A stretch of DNA of 64,000 nt from JAJRPT01 sp965661945. Lineage in GTDB: Bacteria > Bacteroidota > Ignavibacteria > Kapaibacteriales > UBA2268. A model generated the notes under the pieces. That model saw nothing but the letters and a program-made list of their open reading frames with translations. It did no database searches and was not told where the DNA came from. Positions within the stretch are counted from its first letter, which is position 1. The number at the start of each line of letters is the position of its first letter. The position numbers and the translations under genes were made by a program. Of this stretch, positions 1-8,175 are shown in pieces. The stretch spans positions 1 through 64,000 of the forward strand of contig CBFIFP010000006.1 of NCBI GenBank assembly GCA_965661945.1, read 5' to 3'.

Positions 1-1
1 A

Positions 2-3000
2 GCACCATTCTATTTAGGAAATGGTTCACATAACATCAAATTAAACAATTTGGTTATCGAAAATGCAAATGAAGATATCAATGGTAGTTCAACAAGATTA
101 CCAATAATCAAAGGAGCAACAACAGTAGGAAACGAAGTTGAGTTCCAAAATGATAGTCATTTAGGATTAAACTACTCAGCAGGTATAGTAAACAGAGGAC
201 AATTGTTCAACTTTACAGACCCATCAGTAATTTTACCTCCAAAATTTGACAGAGAAGATATCGATACAATTTCAAACTCAAACAATGAGTTTTTAGGAAA
301 CGAAATCAGTGGCTTTGGTTATGGAATCGTAGGAATAGGAATGGGCGGTTTATATGACATCCAACAAGGACGTTATATGAACTACAACAGTAGAAATAAC
401 AAATACAACGACAACGTAATCTATAACGTATCGAGAGCAGCAATAGCAATCGGAAACGAAGAAGACGCTGAAGTAAAAGGCAACTTAATCTATAATGTAA
501 ATCCAAATGATATCACAATGGATAACACAGAAGATATAATAGATGCTGCAGGTATAATGTTAGGAGGTTTAATTTATGAAACAGAAACATTAGGTGGAAA
601 CACAAATAAATTAAAAGGATTTAACGTAAAGAACGTATTAGTAGATGGAAACAGAATAAGTAAAGTACAATCAAGCTACTTTGCAACAGGAATAAAAATA
701 GAACAAAACCCAGTATTCTATGATGCACAAATAGCATCAAGAAACTTACTAATGCCAATAGGTGAATCAAATGTAAAAGTAATCAACAATATCATCAAAG
801 ACATAGAAGCAACAGATGATAATGCAATGAGAGCAGGTATACATTTATTCACACAAAGAAAACATGGTGAGCTACTAATGCCAACAGAAGATCAACCAGC
901 ATTTAGAACACAAAACGATAAGATAATCAACAACACGATAATCTTAACAAGTTCACCAAATGCAGATTCAGAAGGATTAGAGGGTTCAACCATAGCTGGA
1001 ATTGGCTTGCAACAAGCAGTTGGCACAGAAGTAAGCAATAACATCATCGTAATAGATGACTTAAGCATATCTGAAGATAGTCAAGTAGCAAGTGCAGTAT
1101 TCGTACAAGGTCAATATGCAAACGCAAACGGACCAAGATTAGACTACAACTCATACTATGTAAACCCATTATCAAATGGTCAAACAGTAAGATTTGTAGA
1201 AATGAACACAAACGATAATACACCAAAACATTCAGAGTGGGCATCTTACAAAGATGAGTTCACAAACTTAGAGCAATGGAGAATCGAAAGTGGTTCAGAC
1301 AAAAACTCAATCGAATATGATGCAAGAGAAGATATGGAAATCTCAGATAGAGATGTAAAGATCAAAATGACAAATGGTCAATATCCAATTGGTAGCCCAT
1401 TAAACAACCGTGGAAAAAAACTAGATTGGTTTAACCATGATATAAACGATTCAGAAAGAGGATTAACAGGTCAAAGATATGATATCGGAGCTGTAGAATT
1501 TAAAGGTCGTCAATACACAAGCGACTTAGAAATAGTAAGAATATCAGCACCAGCAGCATATCGTTCAACAGTACCAGATCCAATCGATGGAGGCGACTTC
1601 ACAGATGCAGAATATGTAATGACAGAAGGAGCAATTCCAGTAGTAGCAGAAGTAAGAAACGATGGATCATTACAACAAAGTGATGTAGAATTAACATTAA
1701 GAATCTTAGTAGAAACAAACTCAGGAACATTCTCAGAGGTTTTAACAAAGACAATAATGGCATCAATACCATCATCAAATGAATCATTAGTAGACTTTGC
1801 AACAGCAATCGGAACAGATGAAGACTTTATACCACAAACATATGGTTTCTTCAATAATGATAAAAATGATGACGGAACATTAAAAACAGAAAACGATTAT
1901 GTAGTAGATTCAAGATTTGCAGGAATGAGTGCAAACGTAACACCAATATACAAAATAATCGTAGAAACAGAATCAGATGAAAACAACAACAATAATGTAG
2001 TTGAAAAAGACGTAAGATTCTACTTAAGAAAAACAGACAGATACTTAGCTTTATCAGTAACAGATAACCAAGGAAGTTTCCAATCAATGGATGCAAACGA
2101 AGTAGCAGGAGCGATGAATACAGCAGTATTACGCACAGGCTTACTAGGTTTAAATTGGGTATCAAATGCACAAACAGGAAAATACGATTATGATTTATTT
2201 GATAGAACAGGCTGGGAAAAACGTTCAGTAAACTATACAATGTATCAAACATTAGTATGGTCAGATGGATTATCAAATGATGATGGAAATAGATTTACTA
2301 AAGAAGATGTAAGAAGCTTCTTAGCAAGTGGATTAGACATCTACAAGAAAAACCTATTAATAGCATCACAAGATATGGTATTATCATCAGATGAAATGTT
2401 TACAAGAGAAGTATTACGTTCAGAATACGAAGGTAATCCAGTAGCAGACTACTACATATCAGATCCAGCATGGACATTAAAAGGTGAACAAATCGCAAGA
2501 GATGTATATTTCACAGTAACAGATAGAACAGAACAATACTTAGGCGCAGATGATCAAACATATCATCCAATGGCAAGCAGTTTAATCCCAATCAACGAAG
2601 GATCAAACGGAACAGCTTATGTAGGCTTAAGATATCAAGAAGTAGCAGATGACTTCAAAACAAATGCAGCAGCGGTAGCAACAGTGAGCGTAACAGCGAA
2701 CACAGTATATATCGGTTTAGACTGGAGACACATGGGCGAGTTAGATAAACTGTTCAAAGGACTATTAGACTTTATGGAGAAAAACGGAGCACCAATAGTA
2801 CCAGTAGAATTAAGCGAATTTAATGCAAGACAACAAGGCAATAAAGTAAGCATCGACTGGTCAACAGAGAGTGAAGTAAACAGTAGCCGTTTTGAAGTAG
2901 AGAGAAGAGAAGAACAAGGTGAAATCTACAAAACAATAGAAGAAGTAGAAGCAGCTGGAACAAGTATATCAGAAAGAAGCTACGGCCCATATAATGATTA

Positions 3001-3370
3001 TGGAGTAAGATATGGAAACAGCTATGTATATCGTTTAAAAATGATAGACAAAGATGGAACAAGTGATTACTCAGAGGAGCGTTTAGTAACAATGCAAGGT
3101 GGAGCAGGAAACATTGAAGTAATATCAGTAGGACCAAATCCATTAAGAGGACAATCAAGCTTACGCTTAAATGTAACAGAGCCAATGCAAGTAACAGTAG
3201 AGTTATATGACATGGTAGGAAACAAAGTATCAAACTTGCATAATGGAAACATGACAGCAGGCGAGAATACAATAGAAATCGAAGGCAGCATGTTATCAAG
3301 TGGTGTATACAATATAGTAATCCGCTCAGGTGAATTACAAATCGTAGAACCGATAACAGTTACAAAATAA
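2..3370 (+). CDS. Large beta-helix surface protein with T9SS C-terminal sorting domain (5'-truncated by window edge)
   Basis: The frame is open from base 2, so the signal peptide and true start lie outside; 1,122 codons are visible. The first ~480 residues contain repeated N-N-x-I/V turns (for example VINNIIKDIE, IINNTIILTS) typical of a right-handed parallel beta-helix, closing with a YDIGAVEF motif common after such repeats. A CARDB-like beta-sandwich follows at about 500-650, then a less clear region to about 920. The last ~80 residues (VGPNPLRGQSSLRLNV through GVYNIVIRSGELQIVEPITVTK, split here by context) form a type A T9SS sorting domain, so the protein should be exported and attached to the cell surface or released. 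Codon choice is unusual: Thr, Val, Ala and Leu are almost always ACA, GTA, GCA and TTA, unlike the next gene. A strong terminator follows. Ligand unknown; adhesion or polysaccharide binding is only inferred. Confidence 0.8.
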   Translation, partial: APFYLGNGSHNIKLNNLVIENANEDINGSSTRLPIIKGATTVGNEVEFQNDSHLGLNYSAGIVNRGQLFNFTDPSVILPPKFDREDIDTISNSNNEFLGNEISGFGYGIVGIGMGGLYDIQQGRYMNYNSRNNKYNDNVIYNVSRAAIAIGNEEDAEVKGNLIYNVNPNDITMDNTEDIIDAAGIMLGGLIYETETLGGNTNKLKGFNVKNVLVDGNRISKVQSSYFATGIKIEQNPVFYDAQIASRNLLMPIGESNVKVINNIIKDIEATDDNAMRAGIHLFTQRKHGELLMPTEDQPAFRTQNDKIINNTIILTSSPNADSEGLEGSTIAGIGLQQAVGTEVSNNIIVIDDLSISEDSQVASAVFVQGQYANANGPRLDYNSYYVNPLSNGQTVRFVEMNTNDNTPKHSEWASYKDEFTNLEQWRIESGSDKNSIEYDAREDMEISDRDVKIKMTNGQYPIGSPLNNRGKKLDWFNHDINDSERGLTGQRYDIGAVEFKGRQYTSDLEIVRISAPAAYRSTVPDPIDGGDFTDAEYVMTEGAIPVVAEVRNDGSLQQSDVELTLRILVETNSGTFSEVLTKTIMASIPSSNESLVDFATAIGTDEDFIPQTYGFFNNDKNDDGTLKTENDYVVDSRFAGMSANVTPIYKIIVETESDENNNNNVVEKDVRFYLRKTDRYLALSVTDNQGSFQSMDANEVAGAMNTAVLRTGLLGLNWVSNAQTGKYDYDLFDRTGWEKRSVNYTMYQTLVWSDGLSNDDGNRFTKEDVRSFLASGLDIYKKNLLIASQDMVLSSDEMFTREVLRSEYEGNPVADYYISDPAWTLKGEQIARDVYFTVTDRTEQYLGADDQTYHPMASSLIPINEGSNGTAYVGLRYQEVADDFKTNAAAVATVSVTANTVYIGLDWRHMGELDKLFKGLLDFMEKNGAPIVPVELSEFNARQQGNKVSIDWSTESEVNSSRFEVERREEQGEIYKTIEEVEAAGTSISERSYGPYNDYGVRYGNSYVYRLKMIDKDGTSDYSEERLVTMQGGAGNIEVISVGPNPLRGQSSLRLNVTEPMQVTVELYDMVGNKVSNLHNGNMTAGENTIEIEGSMLSSGVYNIVIRSGELQIVEPITVTK

Positions 3371-3392
3371 TCGACGCAACATACAATAGAAG

Positions 3393-3424
3393 AAAAGCCC
3401 TGCTAACGCAGGGCTTTTTTTTTG
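3393..3424 (+). terminator. Rho-independent terminator of the beta-helix gene
   Basis: A perfect 11-bp stem, AAAAGCCCTGC with GCAGGGCTTTT, has a 4-base TAAC loop and runs into a T tract. It starts 23 bases after the stop codon and separates this gene from the P-type ATPase. Confidence 0.9.
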
Positions 3425-3524
3425 TAATAACGCAGTTTAAAATTATGCAATTAAAATACTATTAGAAATTAAAATTAATTGAATTCATAATCGTTAGTCT
3501 GATTTTAGGGGAATTATAATTAAT

Positions 3525-6173
3525 ATGATAAAAAAAGATTGGTATAAATTAGAAATTGAATCTGTATTTGAAAAACTAAATACTTCTGAAAGCGGCTTAA
3601 ATGATAAAGAAGTAAATGAATTTCAAATGAAATATGGTAAAAATGAATTACCAAAAGCAAAAGTACCAACTCTAATTTATACTTTTTTATTGCAGTTTTT
3701 ACATCCTTTAATTTATATATTGCTGGGAGCAACTATTGCTTCCCTTTTAATTGGAGAATATACAGATGCTGCAATTATTTTAGCGATTGTATTGCTAAAC
3801 TCTTCACTTGGTGGTTGGCAAGAATGGAAAGCCGGAAAAAATGCAGCAAATCTGCAAGATTTAATTAAAGTTAAAGTTAGAGCATTAAGGAATAATAAAG
3901 ATATTGAAATAGATTCTACTGAATTGGTACCTGGCGATATTGTATTTATAGAAACGGGGTTAAAAGTTTCAGCAGATATTAGAATTATTGAATCTAATAA
4001 TTTGAGAATTGACGAATCCTTTTTAACTGGAGAGTCAATTGCGTCAGAAAAAGATGCACGACTAATAAATAAAGAATCTGCTGTTAGCGAAATAAAAAAT
4101 ATGTGCTTTGCAGGTTCTTTTGTTTTGTATGGCAGAGGAAAAGGGGTTGTGGTTGCAACTGGATTAAATACTGAAGTAGGAAATATTGCAAAAAATGTAA
4201 ATCTTACTGATGCGGCTAAAGCTCCATTGGTTATAAGAATGGAGAAATTCACAAAACAAATTAGTAATATTATACTTGGGTTTTCTCTTTTATTAGGTGG
4301 CTATTTATTTCTACAAAATTATGAAATGCAGGAGATTTTCTTTTTTGTAGTTGCTCTCGCTGTTTCAGCTATTCCAGAGGGATTGCCTGTTGCTCTAACA
4401 GTAGCACTTTCTATTGCAACTTCAAGAATGGCAAAAAGAAATGTAATTGTAAGGAAGTTAAATGCTGTTGAAAGTCTCGGAAGCTGCACAATTATAGCCA
4501 GTGACAAAACCGGTACTTTAACTGTAAACCAACAGACTGTAAGAAAAATAAATCTTGTCAATGGTGCGGAATTTAGTGTTGATGGCGAGGGTTATAATGG
4601 AGAGGGAAACGTATATTATGATAATGAAATTTCTAAAACTGATGAATCAAATGATTTATTAAAAGAAATAGTTAAGGTATCAATTTTTGCAAATGAAGCA
4701 AAACTTGAAAAAAATGGTAAAAATTGGGAATCTCATGGTGATGCAATGGATATCGCTTTGCTTGCAATGGCTCAAAAAACCATTTTTGATTTATCTTCTT
4801 TGTTTGAAGAGTATAGTTTGAAAAATCTTATACCTTATGAGTCTGAGAAGAAGTATTCTGGTGCGATACTTGATAAAAATAATAACTACTTTATTTGTGT
4901 GAAAGGAGCCGTAGAAACTGTTCTTTCATTTTGCAATTTAGATGAAAATGTGAGTAATAAAATTGAAAAACAAGCTGACAAACTCGCGGCAGATGGGTAT
5001 AGAGTCTTAGGTTTTGCTAAAAAAATTTCTAAAGAAGAAACGATTGAGAATTTAGATTTTCTGGGTTTAATAGCGTTTATTGATCCATTGAGGAGTGAAG
5101 TTATTGACTCTGTCCAGAAATGTAAAGATGCTGGTATCAAAGTTATTATGATTACTGGCGACCACCCAGAAACTGCCAAGAGTATAAGTAAAGAGTTAGG
5201 TATTCTTTCTGAAGATGAGCAACTTGCAACAGGAGCAATGCTTAATAAAGCTTCCGAGGAAAGTCAAGATAAATTTGATGATATTGTAAATAAGGCAACA
5301 GTATTTGCAAGGGTTTCTCCTATTCAAAAAATGCATATTGTAGAATCAATGAAGAGAAGAGGTGAGTTTGTTGCTGTAACTGGCGATGGAGTTAATGATG
5401 CTCCTGCAATGAGAACTGCAAATATTGGTGTGGCAATGGGTTCGGGTACTGATGTTGCAAAAGAAACTGGTTCAATGATAGTTAAAGATGATAATTTCAC
5501 TTCGATAGTTGCAGGAGTAGAGGAAGGACGTTTTGCTTATGATAATGTTAGAAAAGTAATTTTGCTATTAGTTTCTACTGGTACAGGAGTAGTTGTATTG
5601 ATTATGTTTGGATTAATGTTTGGATTACCACTTCCGCTTATTGCAGTTCAACTATTATGGCTAAATCTTGTTACTAATGGGATTCAAGATGTTGGACTTG
5701 CTTTTGAAAAAGGAGAAGACGGGGCGATGAAACGTATGCCAAGAGATCCAAAAGAAAAAGTATTTAACAAACTTATGGTTCAACAAGCTCTTACTGCTGG
5801 CTTTACTATGGGTTCTATTGGACTAATAGTTTGGTTTTATCTTTTAAATTATACTAATTATGAAATCGAAAGCGCTAGAAATATACTATTATTACTAATT
5901 GTATTTATGCAGAATTTCCAAGTGTTTAATTCAAGGTCGGAAACAATTTCAGCTTTTAAAGTTCCAATTAGTAAAAATTATATATTAATATTTGGAGTGT
6001 TGTTAGCTTCAGGAGTGCATTTTATTTCAATGTATTTACCGTTTATGCAAAAAGCTTTAAAGGTAGAACCAATTTCTATAACAGAAATTATCACGGTCTT
6101 TTTTATTGCTTCTTCTATTCTTTTTACTATGGAAATATTTAAAAAAATTAAAACAAAATTTAAAAAATTATAA
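3525..6173 (+). CDS. Cation-transporting P-type ATPase (P2-like, ion specificity uncertain)
   Basis: An 882-residue inner-membrane pump that couples ATP hydrolysis to cation transport. Motifs in order: N-terminal cation-ATPase domain; actuator TGES at 168-171; M4 PEGLP at 284-288; phosphorylation motif DKTGTLT with D327; hinge TGDGVNDAPA at 619-628; then the C-terminal membrane segments. Length and order fit SERCA/PMCA-like P2 pumps. In M6 the family's N-x-x-T-D is N714, T717 and N718, so the position of SERCA Asp800 is Asn, and the M5 segment (VSTGTGVVV) lacks the Glu of Ca site I. The M4 Glu is kept. It could therefore move Ca2+ with altered stoichiometry or another cation. It stands alone, with a hairpin after the stop that lacks a T tract. 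Confidence 0.93.
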   Translation: MIKKDWYKLEIESVFEKLNTSESGLNDKEVNEFQMKYGKNELPKAKVPTLIYTFLLQFLHPLIYILLGATIASLLIGEYTDAAIILAIVLLNSSLGGWQEWKAGKNAANLQDLIKVKVRALRNNKDIEIDSTELVPGDIVFIETGLKVSADIRIIESNNLRIDESFLTGESIASEKDARLINKESAVSEIKNMCFAGSFVLYGRGKGVVVATGLNTEVGNIAKNVNLTDAAKAPLVIRMEKFTKQISNIILGFSLLLGGYLFLQNYEMQEIFFFVVALAVSAIPEGLPVALTVALSIATSRMAKRNVIVRKLNAVESLGSCTIIASDKTGTLTVNQQTVRKINLVNGAEFSVDGEGYNGEGNVYYDNEISKTDESNDLLKEIVKVSIFANEAKLEKNGKNWESHGDAMDIALLAMAQKTIFDLSSLFEEYSLKNLIPYESEKKYSGAILDKNNNYFICVKGAVETVLSFCNLDENVSNKIEKQADKLAADGYRVLGFAKKISKEETIENLDFLGLIAFIDPLRSEVIDSVQKCKDAGIKVIMITGDHPETAKSISKELGILSEDEQLATGAMLNKASEESQDKFDDIVNKATVFARVSPIQKMHIVESMKRRGEFVAVTGDGVNDAPAMRTANIGVAMGSGTDVAKETGSMIVKDDNFTSIVAGVEEGRFAYDNVRKVILLLVSTGTGVVVLIMFGLMFGLPLPLIAVQLLWLNLVTNGIQDVGLAFEKGEDGAMKRMPRDPKEKVFNKLMVQQALTAGFTMGSIGLIVWFYLLNYTNYEIESARNILLLLIVFMQNFQVFNSRSETISAFKVPISKNYILIFGVLLASGVHFISMYLPFMQKALKVEPISITEIITVFFIASSILFTMEIFKKIKTKFKKL

Positions 6174-6233
6174 CAATTACTTCAACATTCAATTGTAATT
6201 GTTAAGAAATTATAAATATAATGTAGGAAAATT

Positions 6234-6491
6234 ATGAAAATACTAGAATTTCTTATTGAATCAGCATTCTTTCTTAAAATATTTATATCACCAGTTGTAT
6301 TTGGAGCAATCATAACTTTTTTTGTAGTGATGAGCGTTAATAATATGTATGGTAATATGTTAGGTTTATTTGTTATGATTGCATCAATTATGGTTGGATT
6401 ATTATGGGCTAAGAAGACACGAAGGGAATATGGGTCAAGTACTTTCTATAGTAAAGTAAATGCATCGCCAGATTTAGATAAATTGAATTAA
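6234..6491 (+). CDS. Small two-helix membrane protein, unknown function
   Basis: An 85-residue protein with two predicted membrane segments, about residues 14-35 and 40-60, followed by a short basic and polar tail (KKTRREYG). A purine-rich stretch (GTAGGAAAAT) precedes the ATG. I recognise no family. It sits between the P-type ATPase and the cytochrome c maturation operon on the same strand, 60 bases from the former and 68 from the latter. A role with either neighbour is possible but unsupported. Confidence 0.6.
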   Translation: MKILEFLIESAFFLKIFISPVVFGAIITFFVVMSVNNMYGNMLGLFVMIASIMVGLLWAKKTRREYGSSTFYSKVNASPDLDKLN

Positions 6492-6543
6492 GAATTTAAT
6501 CTACCTACTATTCCTTTTTTTATAATATTCAAAAAAATTTAGT

Positions 6544-6551
6544 TAATTTTG
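6544..6551 (+). promoter_or_regulatory. TAnnTTTG (-7) box before the ccm operon
   Basis: TAATTTTG matches the Bacteroidetes -7 consensus and ends 8 bases before the ATG at 6560, which would place transcription start almost at the start codon (leaderless mRNA). No TTTG -33 box is seen at normal spacing. Confidence 0.3.
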
Positions 6552-6559
6552 TAATTGAT

Positions 6560-7630
6560 ATGAGACTATTTATAATGATATTGTTTTTGGGGTTCGCTAT
6601 TGTTTTTGGTTCTTACCTCAAATTAGAAAAAGCTAGACCTAGTTACTGGAAATTAATTGCGGTGTTTATAGTCTTTTTCGCTGCTGTTTTTACTATTTTA
6701 CCTCCTCTTGCAGGCAACTTCCCAGATGCTCGTATGGTTTCTTCTTTAGAACAAAAAAACATTATTGACCTTAGTGTAGTTATCGAATCTAAATCTCTTG
6801 AATTTAAAGAAAGTAGAAATGCTTATTACGGTCAAGCTTATTACCCAAAACATCTATTTGAAAAACAAAAAGAAATAAAAAAATATGATGTCAAAATTGA
6901 AGATTCTACCTATAAAAAACTTCAATTTGATAAAGAAATTCTTGTGAAAGCATTCTTTATTCCTGAAGCAAATCTTTATAAAATAGTTGATTTAATAGAA
7001 ATTGAACCAAGAGTAGTATATCCCTATGTTCCCGCTCTTATGCAAAGAATACGCAATTTGAACTTCCACGTTCCAATGGCTTGGATAGCAGTAATTGCTT
7101 TTTGCGTTTCAATGATATTTTCAATTAAGTTCTTGCGTTCAAATGATGATTTGAATGACATAAAAGCAAGTTCTGCGGCTGGTTTGGGGCTGTTTTTCTC
7201 TATTCTTGCAACAACAACTGGTATGGTATGGGCAAAATTCAATTGGGGAAGTTTTTGGAATAACGACCCTCGTCAAGTAACTATTTTATTTCAGATAATA
7301 ATTTACTTATCATATTTTGTCCTTCGTTCGTCTATAGATGAGGATACTAAAAAAGCAAGACTGTCATCTGTTTACTCGATTTTTGCATTTTTAAGTGTGC
7401 CATTGCTAACTTTCATAATTCCAAGACAATTTGCAAGTTTGCATCCTGGTGCTCAAGATGATGGAACAACTGGACCTGTGGTCGACCCGCAAAGTGGTAT
7501 GTTGGATTCTGCTCTTGCTTTAAGTTATTATATATCTCTAGCCGGGTTTATAATTATTTTCTTCTGGCTACTTAGTATAAATGTGAGATATAGATTGTTA
7601 AATAGAAAAATAGAGTTTGCAAATGTATGA
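6560..7630 (+). CDS. ccmC: CcmC/CcsA-type haem-handling cytochrome c assembly protein
   Basis: A 356-residue membrane protein of the WWD haem-handling family. The family's conserved histidines appear as H170 in HVPMAW and H295 in SLHPG, on either side of the tryptophan-rich loop NWGSFWNNDPRQ at about 228-239, which is thought to present haem to CcmE. CcmC is usually about 240 residues; here there is an extra region (about 45-155) of periplasmic character between the first membrane helices and H170. The tryptophan loop is also atypical (WNND rather than WxWD). The stop overlaps the ccmD start, and the operon order ccmC-D-E-F supports the assignment over CcsA of system II. No ccmA or ccmB lies in the window. 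Confidence 0.82.
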   Translation: MRLFIMILFLGFAIVFGSYLKLEKARPSYWKLIAVFIVFFAAVFTILPPLAGNFPDARMVSSLEQKNIIDLSVVIESKSLEFKESRNAYYGQAYYPKHLFEKQKEIKKYDVKIEDSTYKKLQFDKEILVKAFFIPEANLYKIVDLIEIEPRVVYPYVPALMQRIRNLNFHVPMAWIAVIAFCVSMIFSIKFLRSNDDLNDIKASSAAGLGLFFSILATTTGMVWAKFNWGSFWNNDPRQVTILFQIIIYLSYFVLRSSIDEDTKKARLSSVYSIFAFLSVPLLTFIIPRQFASLHPGAQDDGTTGPVVDPQSGMLDSALALSYYISLAGFIIIFFWLLSINVRYRLLNRKIEFANV

Positions 7631-7784
7631 ATTTTTAGAAAATAACTCGATATATGTAGTTTTGATAGTAGTTTTAATTATCTGGACAGGTATCTCTGTT
7701 TTTTTATTTGTTACTGAAAATAAGATGAATAAATTAGAAAAAAAAATTGAAGAATTAAATTTAAGAAAGGAAGCAAGTGAATAA
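7623..7784 (+). CDS. ccmD: CcmD-like small membrane protein
   Basis: A 53-residue reading frame with one membrane helix (IYVVLIVVLIIWTGISVF) near the N-terminus and a charged, Lys/Glu-rich tail (KLEKKIEELNLRKEASE). This is the size and layout of CcmD, which stabilises the CcmABC-CcmE haem-release complex. The ATG overlaps the last codons of the ccmC-like gene, and its 3' end overlaps the GTG start of ccmE by 8 bases, indicating translational coupling. CcmD is poorly conserved in sequence, so the call rests mainly on size, topology and position. Confidence 0.75.
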   Translation: MYEFLENNSIYVVLIVVLIIWTGISVFLFVTENKMNKLEKKIEELNLRKEASE

Positions 7785-8163
7785 AAGATATTTAATCGGT
7801 GGGATTATAATATTACTATTCGTTGCAATTGCAATTTATAGTTTTAATGATAAAAAAGTTGGTTACGCAGATATTGCTACCGCAGCTACAACAGGCGAAA
7901 TGGTGCAAGTATCGGGCGTTTGGCTAAAAGATTTACAGACTGAGTACTTTTCAGAAAGGAACGAATTTATTTTTCATTTGAAAGACGACAACGGTGCGGA
8001 AACTAAGGTGGTATTTGAAGGAGCAAAGCCAAATAATTTTGAATTGGCAGATAAGGTAGTAATTAAAGGTGTTTATGAAGAAGGTTACTTCAAAGCTACA
8101 CAAATACTTACAAAATGCCCTTCAAAATATGAAGGTAAAGAAGAAGATTTATATAAAAGCTAA
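7777..8163 (+). CDS. ccmE: Haem chaperone CcmE, CxxxY variant
   Basis: A 128-residue protein with an N-terminal membrane anchor (about 5-23) and an OB-fold periplasmic domain, which carries haem from CcmC to CcmF. Start is GTG, with AAAGGA a few bases upstream inside ccmD. In classical CcmE haem is bound covalently by His in HxxxY; here the motif is CPSKY, with C114 in place of His and Y118 retained. The Cys version is established in archaea and Desulfovibrio-type system I* pathways, which often lack CcmH. No ccmH is in this operon, which fits that variant. The basic position of the gene between ccmD and ccmF makes the identity firm. Confidence 0.92.
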   Translation: MNKRYLIGGIIILLFVAIAIYSFNDKKVGYADIATAATTGEMVQVSGVWLKDLQTEYFSERNEFIFHLKDDNGAETKVVFEGAKPNNFELADKVVIKGVYEEGYFKATQILTKCPSKYEGKEEDLYKS

Positions 8164-8175
8164 CGAAAGAATGAA

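Noticed and set aside
306..3312. Long frames on the minus strand inside the beta-helix gene (up to 159 codons)
   Set aside because: They are extremely Leu/Ser-rich reverse reads of A-ending codons of the plus gene and have no start signals.
6172..6203. Hairpin AACAATTAC/GTAATTGTT after the P-type ATPase as a terminator
   Set aside because: The 9-bp stem is real but very AT-rich and is not followed by a T tract.
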